Part shown: positions 13,501 to 24,924 of the stretch, piece after piece
Numbering within the stretch: position 1 is the first letter of the stretch
Layout of the letters: each line of letters starts with the position of its first letter
From: Micropterus salmoides
Taxonomy: Eukaryota; Chordata; Actinopteri; Centrarchiformes; Centrarchidae
DNA: 64,000 bases
Assembly (NCBI RefSeq): GCF_014851395.1
Contig: NW_024041039.1
Location: 2,924,360-2,988,359 of the forward strand
Direction of reading: 5' to 3'
Translations under genes and position numbers: made by a program
The notes under the pieces: model-generated
The model's input: the letters and a program-made list of their open reading frames with translations, nothing else
Database searches by the model: none
Told to the model about the DNA's origin: nothing

Positions 13501-14898
13501 ATCTGCCAGAAGTGTTGAATTTCATTAATAGCGTTACCTCGAGTTCAGCAAGGTAGAATCAATGAACAGAAACACTGTTCTTACTCACTAAGTAATTCAA
13601 ATAAAGAAACTCAGAGTATCAGGATATGTAGGTCTGTGGTGGAAAATGGGTAAATGCTTTTATTCAAGTACTGTACTTGAGCAAATTTCTGAGGAGGTAC
13701 CTGTGTTTTCTGGTCCATTTTCTGGTGCTTCACACAAAAGGAAATATTTGAGTACTCTTTGAAAGCTGTAATCACTAAAAATTTTGCAAAATTAGATTGT
13801 ATTTGTAATACATTCAGCTACACGGCATATAAAGTAGTAACTTCACCATGACTAGCTTCAACAGTAAATTGCTTTAATAAATTAATAATATAATACAAGG
13901 AGCCCTGTGCTGCATAATGAGCACTATAGGTTTTGATACCTAGCAGAAATTTTTGTACTTTTGAATGAAAATGTTTTACTTACAGTATTTTAAGGTTATT
14001 GTAGGTGATACACTTCAGAAGCTGTCTAAAAATCAAATTAAACATTAATGTATCAGATTTTTATTTTTTTTTAAGTATAATTTCCACATTAAAATCCTTA
14101 GGGAAGGCATCTACTCCTTCTTCCTCATTACAGTTTCCAGAATCTATCAATATGAGCAATTAATTAATTTTTTAATTAATTAAGTTTTCCTGCTGGACAC
14201 AAGATGTCTCCTTCACTGTAAAGTCTACTCTGTGTCTGTGCACTTGCAGCTTGAAGTTTCTACATCAAACTTTTATAAGTTGCAAATTGGATTAGGATTG
14301 GCTTCCAAATTATTTTGTAATGTCTCAAATCATGCTCATAGGTTTATTGCAGGTACATTTTTACATACACATCCAACGAAGGTTGAGGTCAAGGGCAACT
14401 GGACTTGGTTGAAGATACTAGAAGACTCATCCAAGAGACTTCTTCAGTTCTGACTGACTGGTAGGGAAACTCAGCTGGATTAGTGCCCCTGGCTGTGGTA
14501 ACGACTGTCGTCACGGTCGTTAGCCACCCCAGTCTGAACGACCATCGTTGGCAACTTCACCTGAGGCCAAGAGGAAATGCTTGTTCAGTTTCCAATCGAC
14601 TGAGAGAACCAACAAGCAGTAAGACAAAACCAAACCCTGCGCTCTGACCAAGTGATGTCCTTTAGCTTTAGTCCTAAAACTCGTAGCCAAATTGAACTTA
14701 GTTATGATCATATAACTTGAGTTCATTAGTTCTCACATTCCCAAATTCTTTCCACAACATCTAAATTCACATTGAACTCCATTATTCTCATTGATTGCAT
14801 CCTGGTTGTTTAATCATCATTGTTTTTATGTGTTTGGTATATTTAACCTCACTTGGTATTCACTTTAGTTAGTTAATAAATTTCACCTTAATCACAGG

Positions 14899-14949
<51 letters not shown>

Positions 14950-17900
14950 GTTTAAATCCAGGTCACTGGTCAGAGGATTCACGACTTTGATATGAGACTG
15001 ACTGACTGATTAAATTGATTAAGCAATTATTTAACTGATCACTAGTAAAGAATTGTGTAATTATTAGCTATACCCAAGGAGTCCTAAAGCCTTGGGCGGA
15101 CAGCAAAGTTTGGGTGGTGCCCCAAAAGGAACCCCATAACCATCAGTAGGTACACTACAAGGGACTCTGAATGTGAGTCTCGTGTGCAGCTGCTGTGTTT
15201 ATTACACCAGTGATGGTGGTTACAGTGTAATCTTCCCACATTGATACGCCCTGAAGATGAGCTGACATCACATCCCATCAGACCTTGAAACTGTGAAGAT
15301 ATCGGCAACATTTGCTGCAGATAAATCTCTAGTTCTTTTGGACTGCCAGCTTATTTTCTTGCCAAAAATCTTATTATCACTTGCTGTTCCCTTCCACGCT
15401 GACCTTCAACTTTGGCCAGACAACAGTTGGCTGTTTCTGGTACTTCTGTTCACCCTTTGTATTCATGGTAAACACACTGGACTGCCGCTTCACCAGCAGT
15501 CTGGATTTTCTAATGAACCCCAGTAAACTTACTCCTGTCGTTTGTCAGCTGTACCTGTAGTTCACAAAACATTTAAAAAGGTGGTGGTGGTAGTAAAATG
15601 ATAATGGTTACAGTCGCTACCCAGAGCAGTTGAGAAAGGAGAAGTAGGATTTATTCCCTTTCCAAAACCTAAAATGAATCCAGAAAAATGTAGGCTGTCG
15701 ATCGATCCTAATGTAATGTTAGTTAGCTAATGCTAACTAACTTACTACTGAATGTAACGTTATGTAACCTTAACTGTACATGGCTTGTTGGCCAATCGGA
15801 GCCTTATAAAACGTAAACAAAGCAGGCAGTGGCGCAAAATCTGACATCAAACACAGCGGATAACGGCGCAAGGCAAAGTGTTTACACGACAACAGTGGAA
15901 CCGGCGTTTCTTTAATTCATCACCCTGACAGGGGTTTTCAAAAATGTTCGGTTTCAGTGACCTGATACTGTTTCCGTGTGGACGAACGGCCAAACCGTGT
16001 GGAAAAAGTCACGGTTTTGAAAATACCTGTGTTGGATTAGACAGGTTGGAGGTAAAATATCTGTAAGGAGCTAACTTCATCTGCTTACTGTGACAATTCC
16101 ATTATAATGAACTGTTTGTGCCCTTTTGCAGTTTTAATTGCTGGAGTAACATTTTTGTTGCTGAAACGGGACGAAATAGTGCATTTGTTGGGGACTATTT
16201 TCAGTTGCGGATGAATCCACATGTGGTGCTCTAGTGAGTCTTTGGGGCAGCAGGACGGTGTGTTCGTACTGAGTCATACTGATTGATGTGTTAGTTTTTG
16301 GACAACAAAGGAGCTCTACGGCCCAGAGGAAGACGATATATCAGGCTGTGATGCATACATTGCTTGTTAATGGTTATATTCATTGTGGGTTTTGGTCTTT
16401 TCATGGCGTTTGTTGATGAGAAGCAGCAGTAAGAGTAAATTTAAATAAGGACAATAGAAACAGTCTTTCTTCCTCGATTGGTGGGTTGGGTAGTGTTTGA
16501 CCTCTCTTCCTCCACTACCACGGAAACTATCACTATAGGCTTAGGTTAACCTTGGTGTGTTTTCATAACACAGCCTTATTTTTCTCTGTGGAGTGGTCCC
16601 CGTTAGCCTGTGGTAGCCCTTTCTCCTTGGACAGCTCAGGAAAACATCCTGGATGCAAATCCATCCTCTCACTCAACCAGAGGCTCAAACAGCCAGAAAG
16701 TAGTCACTTTCTAACTTCCCCCCTGTAAAGGACTCTCCCTCTCTGCCATTTGGGTCTCCTCTCATTGTCTCTCTGTCACGTATTGTTAACCATTCTCACA
16801 TTCACTTTAATCAGCCTCTTGTTTTTAATTTTTTCACTCACTGTTCTTGTTTGAATTACAGCTTCAGAAGATGAAACAGATTTTTAGGTGTGAATCACCT
16901 AGTTGGGAGGCGTTTGCTGTTGAATTTGTCGGAGGTGATAAGTTTTGGAAGATAATTGGGCTAATGTTTTTAGCCAATCAACACTCAGAATTTTTGGGAA
17001 CAGATGTGACGAGTGTCTCCAGTTCACTGCAAACATTTGCATCACAGTGGTAGTGGTAGTTTTTTTTTTTTTTTTTTTTGTGTCAGCGTTTGATTTATTG
17101 ATTTGCTGTCAATTTGTCAATTTCAATGCTTTGGAAATAAATTGCTTTTCCCACCTTTAATGCCAGGTGTAAAAAAAGTGGCCTTTATACACAGACATTT
17201 TGTGAGTAGTAATAAAAGTAAATATAGCAGTAGAGATAAAGGATTAAGAACAGAGCCTGGCTGGACTTTCTCTTCTCTTCCCCATGGTCTTTTTTTCTAT
17301 AGATGTTCTGAAAGGCAAAGTACAGGACGGGAATATTCTGGTGATCTAAATAGTTATCTCTCCTCTTCGCCCTCTGTTTTTATAAAAAAAAATTTCTCCT
17401 CTTGCCTTTCCAAATCTCCCCTCCTTTTCTCTTCAGTTTGACTTTTTTTCCTCTGTCTCTGTAGGGAGGAGGGACAGTGTGTTGAGGGCTTCATGGAGAT
17501 TTTCGACATGCTGCTTGCAGCCACCTCCCGGTTTCGTGAGCTGAAGCTTCAGAGGGAGGAGTACGTCTGTCTGAAGGCCATGATCCTCCTCAACTCCAGT
17601 GAGTTTTCTTGCCGCAGACAAACCGCAGCCTTCACTTTAACCAGACACAAGTGTTTTTTAGCTGGAAGATGAATAACATTAATTAGCTGCAGCCGATGTT
17701 TGTCATTTGAACTGGTTCATAAGCCTGCTGCATAAATCTAACGTTTACAAGGACAGATAAAAGGCTTGATTTAAGAGATTTGTTTGTATCAGAGTTGAAC
17801 ATATCAGGGTATTTTGCAAACGGGAACCCAACCTTCCCCATGTTGTTTTAATAACTGGTTACTAAATCCTTGTGCTTGTGGATTATTTGACATAAACTAC

Positions 17901-20900
17901 CTTTTTATTATTGAGTGTTCTGTGCATTTGAAACCAAACAAGCACTGATCTTTCCCGTGGCATTACAGCAACTTGTTGAATTGATACAAAGCCCTAATAT
18001 TTCCGGAGTTATTTAAATAAATCAGCACCAGTGTCTTTCACAAAGCTTATTTTCAAACAAATCTGAATTAAACCTACGAATACATGCTATATATACTATT
18101 AAAAAATAACTAATACACAGTTTGGCAGCTTGCGGGGTGCAAGTTTGAAATATTTCACGGATTTAAAGTTTATGGAAGTCGTGCATCTAGAGTGGGACAA
18201 TACATGCGGTTTTTCAACTGTGTAAATAACCTTTTTAAGTAGTGTACTACTCCAGGGTTGCACTCTCCACTCTTTGGATGTAATTTCATTAAAACTAGGT
18301 GATCCTCCCACAAAAGTTGGATTGGCAGAACTTTCAGCCTGTTTGAAAAGATTCTGGATGAAATGACCTGTGAAGATTGAGTTTATTGTTGCAGGCCGTT
18401 TGTTTTTTAAACTTTCATGTGTTCCCAGCGGGTCAGAGTGCCCCACCCCCACCCAGCGCTGCCAGCAGCCACTGTACAGGTTTCATTGAGGTGACCGACC
18501 TCTCTGCATGTCCTCGCAGAGTTAAACAAAGCTCCTCCTTAACACACTCGCACACAGGGTTCTGTGCCAGACCCTGTTCCGTCTGTTGACTCCGCTCCAG
18601 CTCCGCTGCAGCTGGGGTGGGAAAAAAAAGAACAAATTGTGAAAGAAGTGAAAGAGAACAGGAAGGAATTTTAGAATTATGTATTTGGACAGAGGGAACG
18701 TGATGGCTCAACTGCTCAGTCTGTCCCGGTGGTGGGTGTCCAGGGTGATCTACAGCGTCTCTTCTCTACTGCCCCCTAGTGTAACTTCTGGATGTCCATC
18801 ACAATGTCATTAAGGGTCTTTTATGAGCCGGACTGAAGATGTTTACGAGTGTTGGTTACTGTTTCATTGAAGAAACGCAGCTTTTAACAAGTAAATGGTT
18901 TTTAAATTAACTTTGTGTAAATGTCACAACTTGGATTGGGTTGTGGTGCCGTATAAACTCAGAAAAGAAATGTCCTCTCACTTTTTCAGGAAAATCAACG
19001 TGTAAATATTTGTGTGAACATAAAAAGATTCATCAACTAAGACATAAACTGAATTAAGTTTCAGAGACATGCGACTAACAGAAATTGAAAAATGTGCCCC
19101 TGAACAAAGGGAGGTCAAAATCAAAAGTAACCATAGTCAGTATCTGGTGCGGCCACCCGCTGCATAAAGTACTGCAGTGCATCTCCTCCTCATCAGCTGC
19201 ACCAGATTTGCCAGTTCTTGCTGTGAGATGTTATCCCACTCTTCCGCTGAGGCACATGCATGTTCCCGGACATTTCTGGGCCGGAATGGGCCTAGCCCTC
19301 AAGGTTTGACATGAGGGAGGAGGATATCTTCCCTGTAAATCCCAGCATTAGTCCAACCATCATCCCTGGTGAGTCAATACCGCGTCAGTCAAGAGAACCT
19401 TTTGCCAGTCCTGTATGGTGTAACGAAAGTAGGTTAGTGCCCATAGGTTTCCATAGTCCAGCCTCTCTCAGCCTGTTGCAGACAGTCTGAGCACTGATGG
19501 AAGGATTGTGCACTCCTGGTGTAACTCGGGCAGTTGTTGTTGCCATCCTGTCCCTGTTCCGCAGTGGAGATGTTCTGATGTACCGATCCTGTGCGGGTCT
19601 TGTTACACATGATCTGCCACTGCGAGGACGATCAGCTGTCTTTCCGGTTTCCCTGTAGCGCTGTCTCAGGCGTCTCACAGTACGGACATTGCAATTTATT
19701 GCCCTGGCCACAATTGCAGTTGTCAAGCCTCCTCGCAGCATGTCTAAGGCACGTTCATGCAGATGAGCCGGGACCCGGGGCATCTTTCTTTTGGTGTTTT
19801 TCAGAGTCAGTAAAGAGGTCTCAAGTTTTTATATCTGTGACCTTAATTGGCTACTGCTGTAAAGCGTAGTTCGCACTACACCATTTTAAGCCCGATTTGC
19901 CGGTCAGCGAGCTCGGTGACAGTCAGGCTGTGAAAACGGCTCCCTGACACATTTCTCACACCAGATATGTAGCATGCCAAATATCTGGAGGACATCCGCA
20001 TCCAGCCAATGGGAGCTGGCAGAGCAGGCAGCTACTTTTTCACTGCGAAACCCTTTTTACTCCCCTTCAGCTCTGTCAGTTTTTTTGCTGAGTTTATAAT
20101 CTCTTTCCATGCACAATACAGGAAATATCATGTGTGTGGGGCTGTATTAGCTCACTCTGTTAGGCCGTGGCTTGGAAACCGGTGGGTCTCCGGATCGTGT
20201 CCAGCTCGAACCAATGCTGAACTGCTCCTGTGTGCCGTATGATAGCAGCCCACTGCTCCTAACTAGGATGGGTGAAATGCAGAGAACTAATTTCCCCTTC
20301 CTGTTTGTGCATGTGTGTGTCTTCCAGACCTGTGTGTAAATACTAACATAATAATAACAGAGTGAAAACATTGAATTTCCCCTCACGGGATTAACAAAAG
20401 TCTATCTTCTAAAGCAGGTAGTATATGGTTAATGTTGCACTATGTAATAATCCAGTGCTTCAAAGTGATGGTATGAGGTAGTTTTTGCCTGTGAACAAAA
20501 GTCACACACATAGCTAATTGTGGTAATTAATGAAAATAGCCCAATATTAATACAAGAGAAGACTACTCTTTGTATTTCGCCTCTGGCAGTGAGACTCAAA
20601 GATGGCGATATTAGCTGATTGGCCAGTCTTGAGATGTTTGAATATCGCTCATGCCCAGAAGATGATTGCTAATTAATTAGCTTACCTTTCCACTAGCTAC
20701 ACTATCAGGCCAAAATTTTCCTTTGACCATCACAAACTAATGGCTGGATTTTAGTTCTTGGTTTGCAGAAGAAGTTGTTTTCGTAGCTCAATCCTCAGTC
20801 ATGTCCAACACAATCTAAAGGAGGTTTTATGTGATCATTCTTACATTTTATGTGGACTGTACAATAATCAAAATTGGCCCTACACTTTGGCACGTTATTA

Positions 20901-23900
20901 GTTTACCTGTAAAAACGATAAGAGTGTGTGCTTGGTAAAATGTTGCTATGTTGTGTGTTGCAGATCTGTGTACGAGCTCCCCTCAGACAGCTGAAGAGCT
21001 GGAGAGCAGGAACAAGCTGCTGCGTCTGCTGGACTCTGTGATTGATGCTCTGGTCTGGGCCATTTCCAAACTTGGCTTGTCGACCCAGCAGCAGACTCTG
21101 CGCCTCGGACACCTCACCATGCTGCTGTCCCACATCCGCCACGTCAGGTAAAGCCATAGACGTCAGGGAATCATGAAACCGCAGCAGAATCCAGAGGAGA
21201 AAATGGAAAAAACACACACGTTCAGATATTTACAGACAAGCCAGTTTCTGTCTTCTTTATTAGTATGTCCAGAAACATACACCTACATTAATGCTTGTGT
21301 GTGCAACAGGAATATGTATACCAAACTTGACATTTGGTCGCTTACAGGGAACACTTGATGTAACAGTTCTTGAAGGATGGAGACCTATCAATTATTTTGA
21401 TTATTATGATTTAAAAATTTTAGATAAACAATTTAACACCTGGTATACAGAGAATGAGCTGTTTCCTAACATCTCCACATCCTGCTAAATAAAGCCAACA
21501 GCTTGAAACATCAATCAAAACTCTGTCAAGATCTGTAAGACTTCTGTGACTCCTGGTACCCGTTTCAGAAAGCGGGATTAGTGAAAATTCTGAGAATGTT
21601 AAGCCAGAGATGAGGGAAACGTTTCAGAGAGCGAGATCAGATAATCCCTAGATCAGTAACTGGCAGTTCCTCCCTAACTCCTGCCCTCCTGCGGAGCCTG
21701 AGGCGGCTGTCTGACACACCATTTCATTTCCTTATTCATTCTGTGTATCAAAGCACATATCTGAACCCATTTACATCTTTAAAAGCTTTAAAATCCCGTT
21801 TGGATAGGCTATTACTTTTTTACCCAAACATGATCTTGAACATGACCTCTTTTATGATCAATCTGTCAGCAATGTAAGGACAGATCTCCGCACATCGTGG
21901 ATTTATCCTCAGCCCACAATAAAATCTATGTCTGTCCTTAACGCTGTGACTTTGTGGACAGTTGCACTGAAAACACTTACTGTGTGCTACGTTATTGCAG
22001 TAATCAGTGTTTAATATGTAGGCTAACCTATAAAACTGATCAATGAACAGTAATCTTTCATATTGTAGTTGCACTGATTGGAACATTCGTAGTTATGTGT
22101 TTTGACAGCATTAATAAAATACGAAATGAGCAAGATTTTATTTATGTAAAATAGACGTCTAAAACTTTAACCTATAGACACATTTTCCACTGCAAAATAT
22201 AATTAATAGCTTAACCTGCTGGGTGTGACTGTGACTTTACATTCACAGGTTCATAAGTAAACTGTCTTATATTTGTTATTTAATAAATATAGCCATCCTA
22301 TTTAAAATTGAATGTAATGGGCTGTAGCGCTTTATAATTCATTAAGGACAGTCCAGTCTGGTAAATGATGAATGAGCAACGCTGTGTAGCAGCCTAATAA
22401 TGTTAACGCATTGAGTCTTCCTCCACTCCTACGTTTTAGAGCCCATCTTGGCACGCATTCATATTTTTAGTTCCACCCCATTTAAAATGGAGGCTCGGCC
22501 TTTATTAACCCGTTGCCATGGTGAATCGTAGTATCGGAGCTCCACTGATGATGGCTTTTTTTCATCCCCACGCACGCGCTTCAATCAGGCTCAACATACT
22601 CAGAGTTGATTGAACTTATTCTGATCAGCTGTTCTGGAACCGAAAATTCTGAGTTTCCTACCTCAGGCTCAATCAACCCAGAGCTCAGGGATAAGTTTAG
22701 AGTTTAAGCCTGCTTTCTGAAACAGGGCTCTGGGATTCACAAATGTTTTTAAAGCTCATTGGATGATAATAATTCCAAACACAATTTTGAAAATGTTATT
22801 TGGATATAAAATGTAGTTGTTTTTAAAAAAAAACTAAATTAACATCTTTTAACTAAATTAACATTTTTTTTAAATATTAAATGATTAAAAAAATGATTTA
22901 AATATTAAAAAAAAATAATTGAAAAACTATGTACAAATTTTAAAAAGACAAATTAACATTTTAAAAAGTAGTTTTTAAAATTTAAATAAATGCACGTTTA
23001 CGTAATGTATGTGTAAGAGGAAAACACCAGTGTCTAGGTCCGTAACACCATCAGTTACTAATATTAAGTGACACTATGTACAGTTAGCTGGAACAACTGA
23101 TATATTTGCTGTTTCTACACACGTCCAGCTGAAACTGAAGTAGAGTCAAAAGCTTGAAATAACAACCATAACTGTCAGGATCTGTGAGACTTGGCTTTTT
23201 TATCAATATGTGTGACCCCTGGGGCTCTCAAGCGATTTAAATTCCATTGGATAATAATATTTCCAAACACAATTTTGAAAGTGTTAAAATATTTAATTTT
23301 TTTTTTTGAAGGATTCAAATTTCTTTACATTTTTTATTAAATGTTTTCAAAATTTTAATGTTAAAAGATTTTTTTAAAAGTAATTTTTAAAAGTAATTTT
23401 AAAAAGACAAATAATTCATATTTTAAAAGTAATTTAAAAAAAAATAAAACAATGTTTAGTGACAAGTGTTTATGAGAAAAACACCAGTGTCTAGGTCCGT
23501 AACACAATCGGTTACTAATACTAGTTGACGCCATTTACAGTCAGCTGGCACACTTGCTGTATTAGCTGTATTAACACCTCCGCATCATGATCTTGGCTTT
23601 TTTTTTTTTATCAATAACTGTAACCCCTGGGGCTTTCAAATCTTTATAAAGCCCATTGGATAATAATTCCAAAAACAAATTTGCAGATGTTAATTATTTG
23701 TCTTTTCAAGGTATTTTTTAAAATAATATTTCACACAATTTTAAAACAATTTATAAACTTTTTTTTTATTATTAAATGGTAATTGTTTAAAGTTTTTCCT
23801 AAATTAAAGCCAAAAGTTTAAATGAAAAAACTTAATTCCATCATGATCTGCGAGACTTGGCTTTTTTTTAATCAGTGTCTGTAAAAATCTTTCTGCTCTG

Positions 23901-24924
23901 TCAGCTTGACTTATTGTCTTTTCTTGCTCTACAGTAACAAAGGCATGGATCATCTGTCCACCATGAAGAGGAAGAATGTGGTGCTAGTGTACGACCTCCT
24001 CCTGGAGATGCTGGACGCCAACACATCCAGCAGCGGCAGTCAACCATCGTCCTCGCCGAGCTCTGACACTTACTCCGACCAGCACCAGTACCCCCAGCCT
24101 CCGTCTCACCTACAGCCGGACTCAGACCAGACCGGCGCTGACCACACCACTGTGCCTCCACATGAACCTGCTGAAGCCCCGATCCTCGACGGACACCTGC
24201 AGACTCTGGCCCTCCATTCATCACCTCCATTCCAGAGTTTAGTTGTGGCTCACATTGACAGCAATGAGTAAGTTACAGTGGTGGAGGACAAACTAAGATC
24301 ATTAAGTTAATTTAAAGTAGTCATACCACCAAATTAATGTTATTACTGGTAAATATAAAGAAAGGTATTCAACTATCTTCTATAAAAGTATCCTAGTGAA
24401 GAGGAGTAGAGTTTAGTTTTGGTGTGAGGTGGGGAGGAAAGATGCAAGAAAAAAAGGAAAGGTGCATCTCAAAACATTTGAGAGAGAAAAAAATAATTGA
24501 GCTGCACCTGTACACTCTTCAAAATATTTAAAATTTTTTTCAGCACACCTGGGTGTCTAGTTTGTGTGAAACCACATTTTCTGTAACTAGTAGGATGGAC
24601 GTAATTTGGATGTGAAACCAGATTGTAAAGTTTTAGTTTTTTTTCAAATTTTTTGAGATACACCTGAAAACAAGTAAAGTTTTATGAGCTCATGTTTAAA
24701 GTTGTTAAAATACTCTCAGTATGTGAAGCAGCTTCTTCAGAACAGTACTTAAATAATGCAATAATTTACTTTATCTCTGTGAAATAATTGTAAATAACTT
24801 TTCTTCCAGTTACATCCACCAGGAGCAGTGGTCACTGGACACAGCAGATGCAGGTCCACCAGTGGAAGCAACAGACTACATCGTCTCTGATCGAGTTGTT
24901 ATGGAAACTGCCTTACTGGGGTGA
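4161..24924 (+). CDS. esr2b: Estrogen receptor beta, whole coding span (9 coding exons)
   Basis: Steroid nuclear receptor that binds estradiol and activates genes through estrogen response elements. The nine exons (431, 200, 117, 360, 139, 134, 184, 333 and 115 nt) total 2013 nt, which is 670 residues plus TGA, and all phases match. Domains: A/B about 1-180; two C4 zinc fingers 181-246 (Cys181/184/198/201 and Cys217/223/233/236) with P-box EGCKA; basic hinge about 250-314; ligand-binding domain about 315-549; and an unusually long F domain about 550-670. The expected ligand contacts are present: Glu357, Arg398 and His528 (equivalent to ERalpha E353/R394/H524), plus Lys366 and Glu546 of the AF-2 charge clamp. 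Paralog choice (esr2b rather than esr2a) rests on the A/B-domain motif [14 protein letters not shown] and is recalled family knowledge, not a search. A non-coding first exon is expected upstream but was not located. Confidence 0.95.
4592..7053. other. esr2b intron after coding exon 1
   Basis: AT-rich intron. The 5880-6090 stretch is distinctly more GC-rich and of unknown origin. A LINE-like fragment is at 6480-6690. No exon was recognised. Confidence 0.7.
6480..6690 (-). mobile_element. Possible non-LTR retrotransposon (RT end) fragment
   Basis: The minus strand reads [20 protein letters not shown]. The LDYGDILY pattern recalls the end of LINE reverse transcriptases. Short and degraded, so the call is tentative. 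Confidence 0.3.
7054..7253 (+). CDS. esr2b: esr2b coding exon 2: first zinc finger
   Basis: Acceptor TTCCTGCAG ends at 7053. Joining to exon 1 restores the serine at residue 144. Carries Cys181, 184, 198 and 201 and the estrogen-receptor P-box ([11 protein letters not shown]), which selects the AGGTCA half-site. Ends G|GTACAC, phase 1. Confidence 0.97.
7349..7465 (+). CDS. esr2b: esr2b coding exon 3: second zinc finger
   Basis: 117 nt after an intron of only 95 bp, with acceptor TTTTTCAG. Encodes the second C4 finger with its D-box and the start of the C-terminal extension ([14 protein letters not shown]). Ends G|GTAGGT, phase 1. Confidence 0.97.
7466..9522. other. esr2b intron after coding exon 3
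   Basis: No exon or confidently named element seen. It includes a short GCTAAGTTTAGCTAACC fragment (about 7738-7754) of a dispersed fish repeat. Confidence 0.6.
9523..9882 (+). CDS. esr2b: esr2b coding exon 4: hinge and start of LBD
   Basis: Acceptor ACACCAG ends at 9522. The first part is an Arg-rich hinge ([17 protein letters not shown]), a likely nuclear-localisation segment. From [20 protein letters not shown] on it is ligand-binding domain helices 1-3, including Glu357 in LADKELV and Lys366 in SWAKKIPG. Donor G|GTAAGA, phase 1. Confidence 0.96.
9883..12958. other. esr2b intron after coding exon 4
   Basis: Very AT-rich at 10100-10400. It has a GCTAAGCTAGGCTAAA dispersed-repeat fragment near 11920 and a pyrimidine-rich stretch at 11210-11280. 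No exon recognised. Confidence 0.6.
12959..13097 (+). CDS. esr2b: esr2b coding exon 5: LBD helices 4-6
   Basis: Acceptor TTGTCAG ends at 12958. Encodes [17 protein letters not shown], then [18 protein letters not shown] with the ligand-contacting Arg398, and the beta hairpin [11 protein letters not shown]. Donor AG|GTGAGC, phase 2. Confidence 0.97.
13635..14010 (+). repeat. Dispersed teleost repeat (TACTCAAGTACTGTACTT type)
   Basis: Contains ATTCAAGTACTGTACTTGAG near the start and a TGCATAATGAGCAC / TTTTGTACTTTTGAATG block near the end. This order is characteristic of a very common fish interspersed repeat (recognised from memory). A related internal part lies at 31360-31500. Confidence 0.5.
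14901..14946. repeat. (GT)n microsatellite
   Basis: Uninterrupted GT dinucleotide of about 45 bp. Confidence 0.97.
17465..17598 (+). CDS. esr2b: esr2b coding exon 6: LBD helices 7-8
   Basis: Acceptor CTCTGTAG after a long pyrimidine tract. Encodes [18 protein letters not shown] and [20 protein letters not shown], the conserved mid-LBD of ER-beta. Donor A|GTGAGT, phase 1. Confidence 0.97.
19137..19783 (-). pseudogene. Tc1-like transposase pseudogene, internally deleted
   Basis: The minus strand starts [20 protein letters not shown] and continues through the N-terminal helix-turn-helix pair ([31 protein letters not shown]) to about residue 115. The DDE catalytic core is missing. Shortly after, the sequence resumes as a transposase C-terminus ([19 protein letters not shown], then GGRTRY and stop at 19137). 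So this is a non-autonomous deletion derivative, unable to make active transposase. Confidence 0.85.
20137..20400 (+). mobile_element. tRNA-derived SINE
   Basis: Starts with a tRNA-like head: an A-box-like ATTAGCTCACTCTGT, then GGAAACCGGTGGGTC and a degenerate B-box GGATCGTGTCC. The tail GAGAACTAATTTCCCC...GGGATTAACAAAAG is of the kind seen in fish SINEs. Confidence 0.65.
20964..21147 (+). CDS. esr2b: esr2b coding exon 7: LBD helices 9-10
   Basis: Acceptor GTTGCAG ends at 20963. Encodes [19 protein letters not shown], the dimerisation helix region ([13 protein letters not shown]) and [14 protein letters not shown]. Donor AG|GTAAAG, phase 2. Confidence 0.97.
21490..23870. repeat. Tandemly duplicated AT-rich block, units about 400-480 bp
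   Basis: The phrase TGTCTAGGTCCGTAACAC occurs at 23031 and 23488 (457 bp apart). TTGGATRATAAT with flanking CCAAACACAATTTTGAAA recurs near 22758 and 23250, with a shorter version near 23656. AGCTTGAAA...CTGTGAGACTTGGC-like openings recur near 21500, 23150 and 23810. Units are diverged, and the first is split by the TIR element at 21557-22729. Confidence 0.75.
21557..22729. mobile_element. TIR DNA element inserted in first tandem unit
   Basis: Left end TACCCGTTTCAGAAAGCGGG and right end (reversed) AGCCCTGTTTCAGAAAGCAG are inverted copies. It is flanked by CTGG at 21553-21556 and 22730-22733, a likely 4-bp target duplication. The sibling tandem units show the uninterrupted site. No transposase recognised. 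Confidence 0.7.
23935..24267 (+). CDS. esr2b: esr2b coding exon 8: helices 11-12 and F domain
   Basis: Acceptor CTCTACAG ends at 23934. Starts SNKGMDHL with the ligand-contacting His528, then the AF-2 helix 12 ([11 protein letters not shown], Glu546). After that comes a Ser/Pro/Gln/His-rich F domain. The near-consensus donor GA|GTAAGT at 24268 is preferred over reading through to the TAA immediately after, because exon 9 continues in phase. Confidence 0.94.
24460..24666. mobile_element. MITE with GGTGCATCTCAA ends
   Basis: AGGTGCATCTCAAAA at the left and TTTTTTGAGATACACCT at the right are terminal inverted repeats, in the intron before the last esr2b coding exon. Related to 26107-26443. Confidence 0.65.
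24810..24924 (+). CDS. esr2b: esr2b coding exon 9: C-terminus
   Basis: Acceptor TTCTTCCAG ends at 24809. The joined codon GAT gives [16 protein letters not shown], continuing to [11 protein letters not shown] and TGA at 24922-24924. This conserved F-domain tail matches the style of percomorph ER-beta C-termini. Confidence 0.92.

Larger units (their letters stand above)
13098..17464. other. esr2b intron after coding exon 5
   Basis: Holds a dispersed teleost repeat (13635-14010) and a GT microsatellite. Sequence at 14380-14720 and 15080-15310 resembles other fish repeats I cannot name, and 15800-16060 is MITE-like. No coding exon recognised. Confidence 0.55.
17599..20963. other. esr2b intron after coding exon 6
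   Basis: Contains the Tc1-like remnant and a tRNA-derived SINE listed separately. The rest shows no exon. Confidence 0.6.

Noticed and set aside
21820..22086. 88-codon minus-strand frame inside the TIR element
   Set aside because: No recognisable transposase motif and no DDE residues; probably chance.
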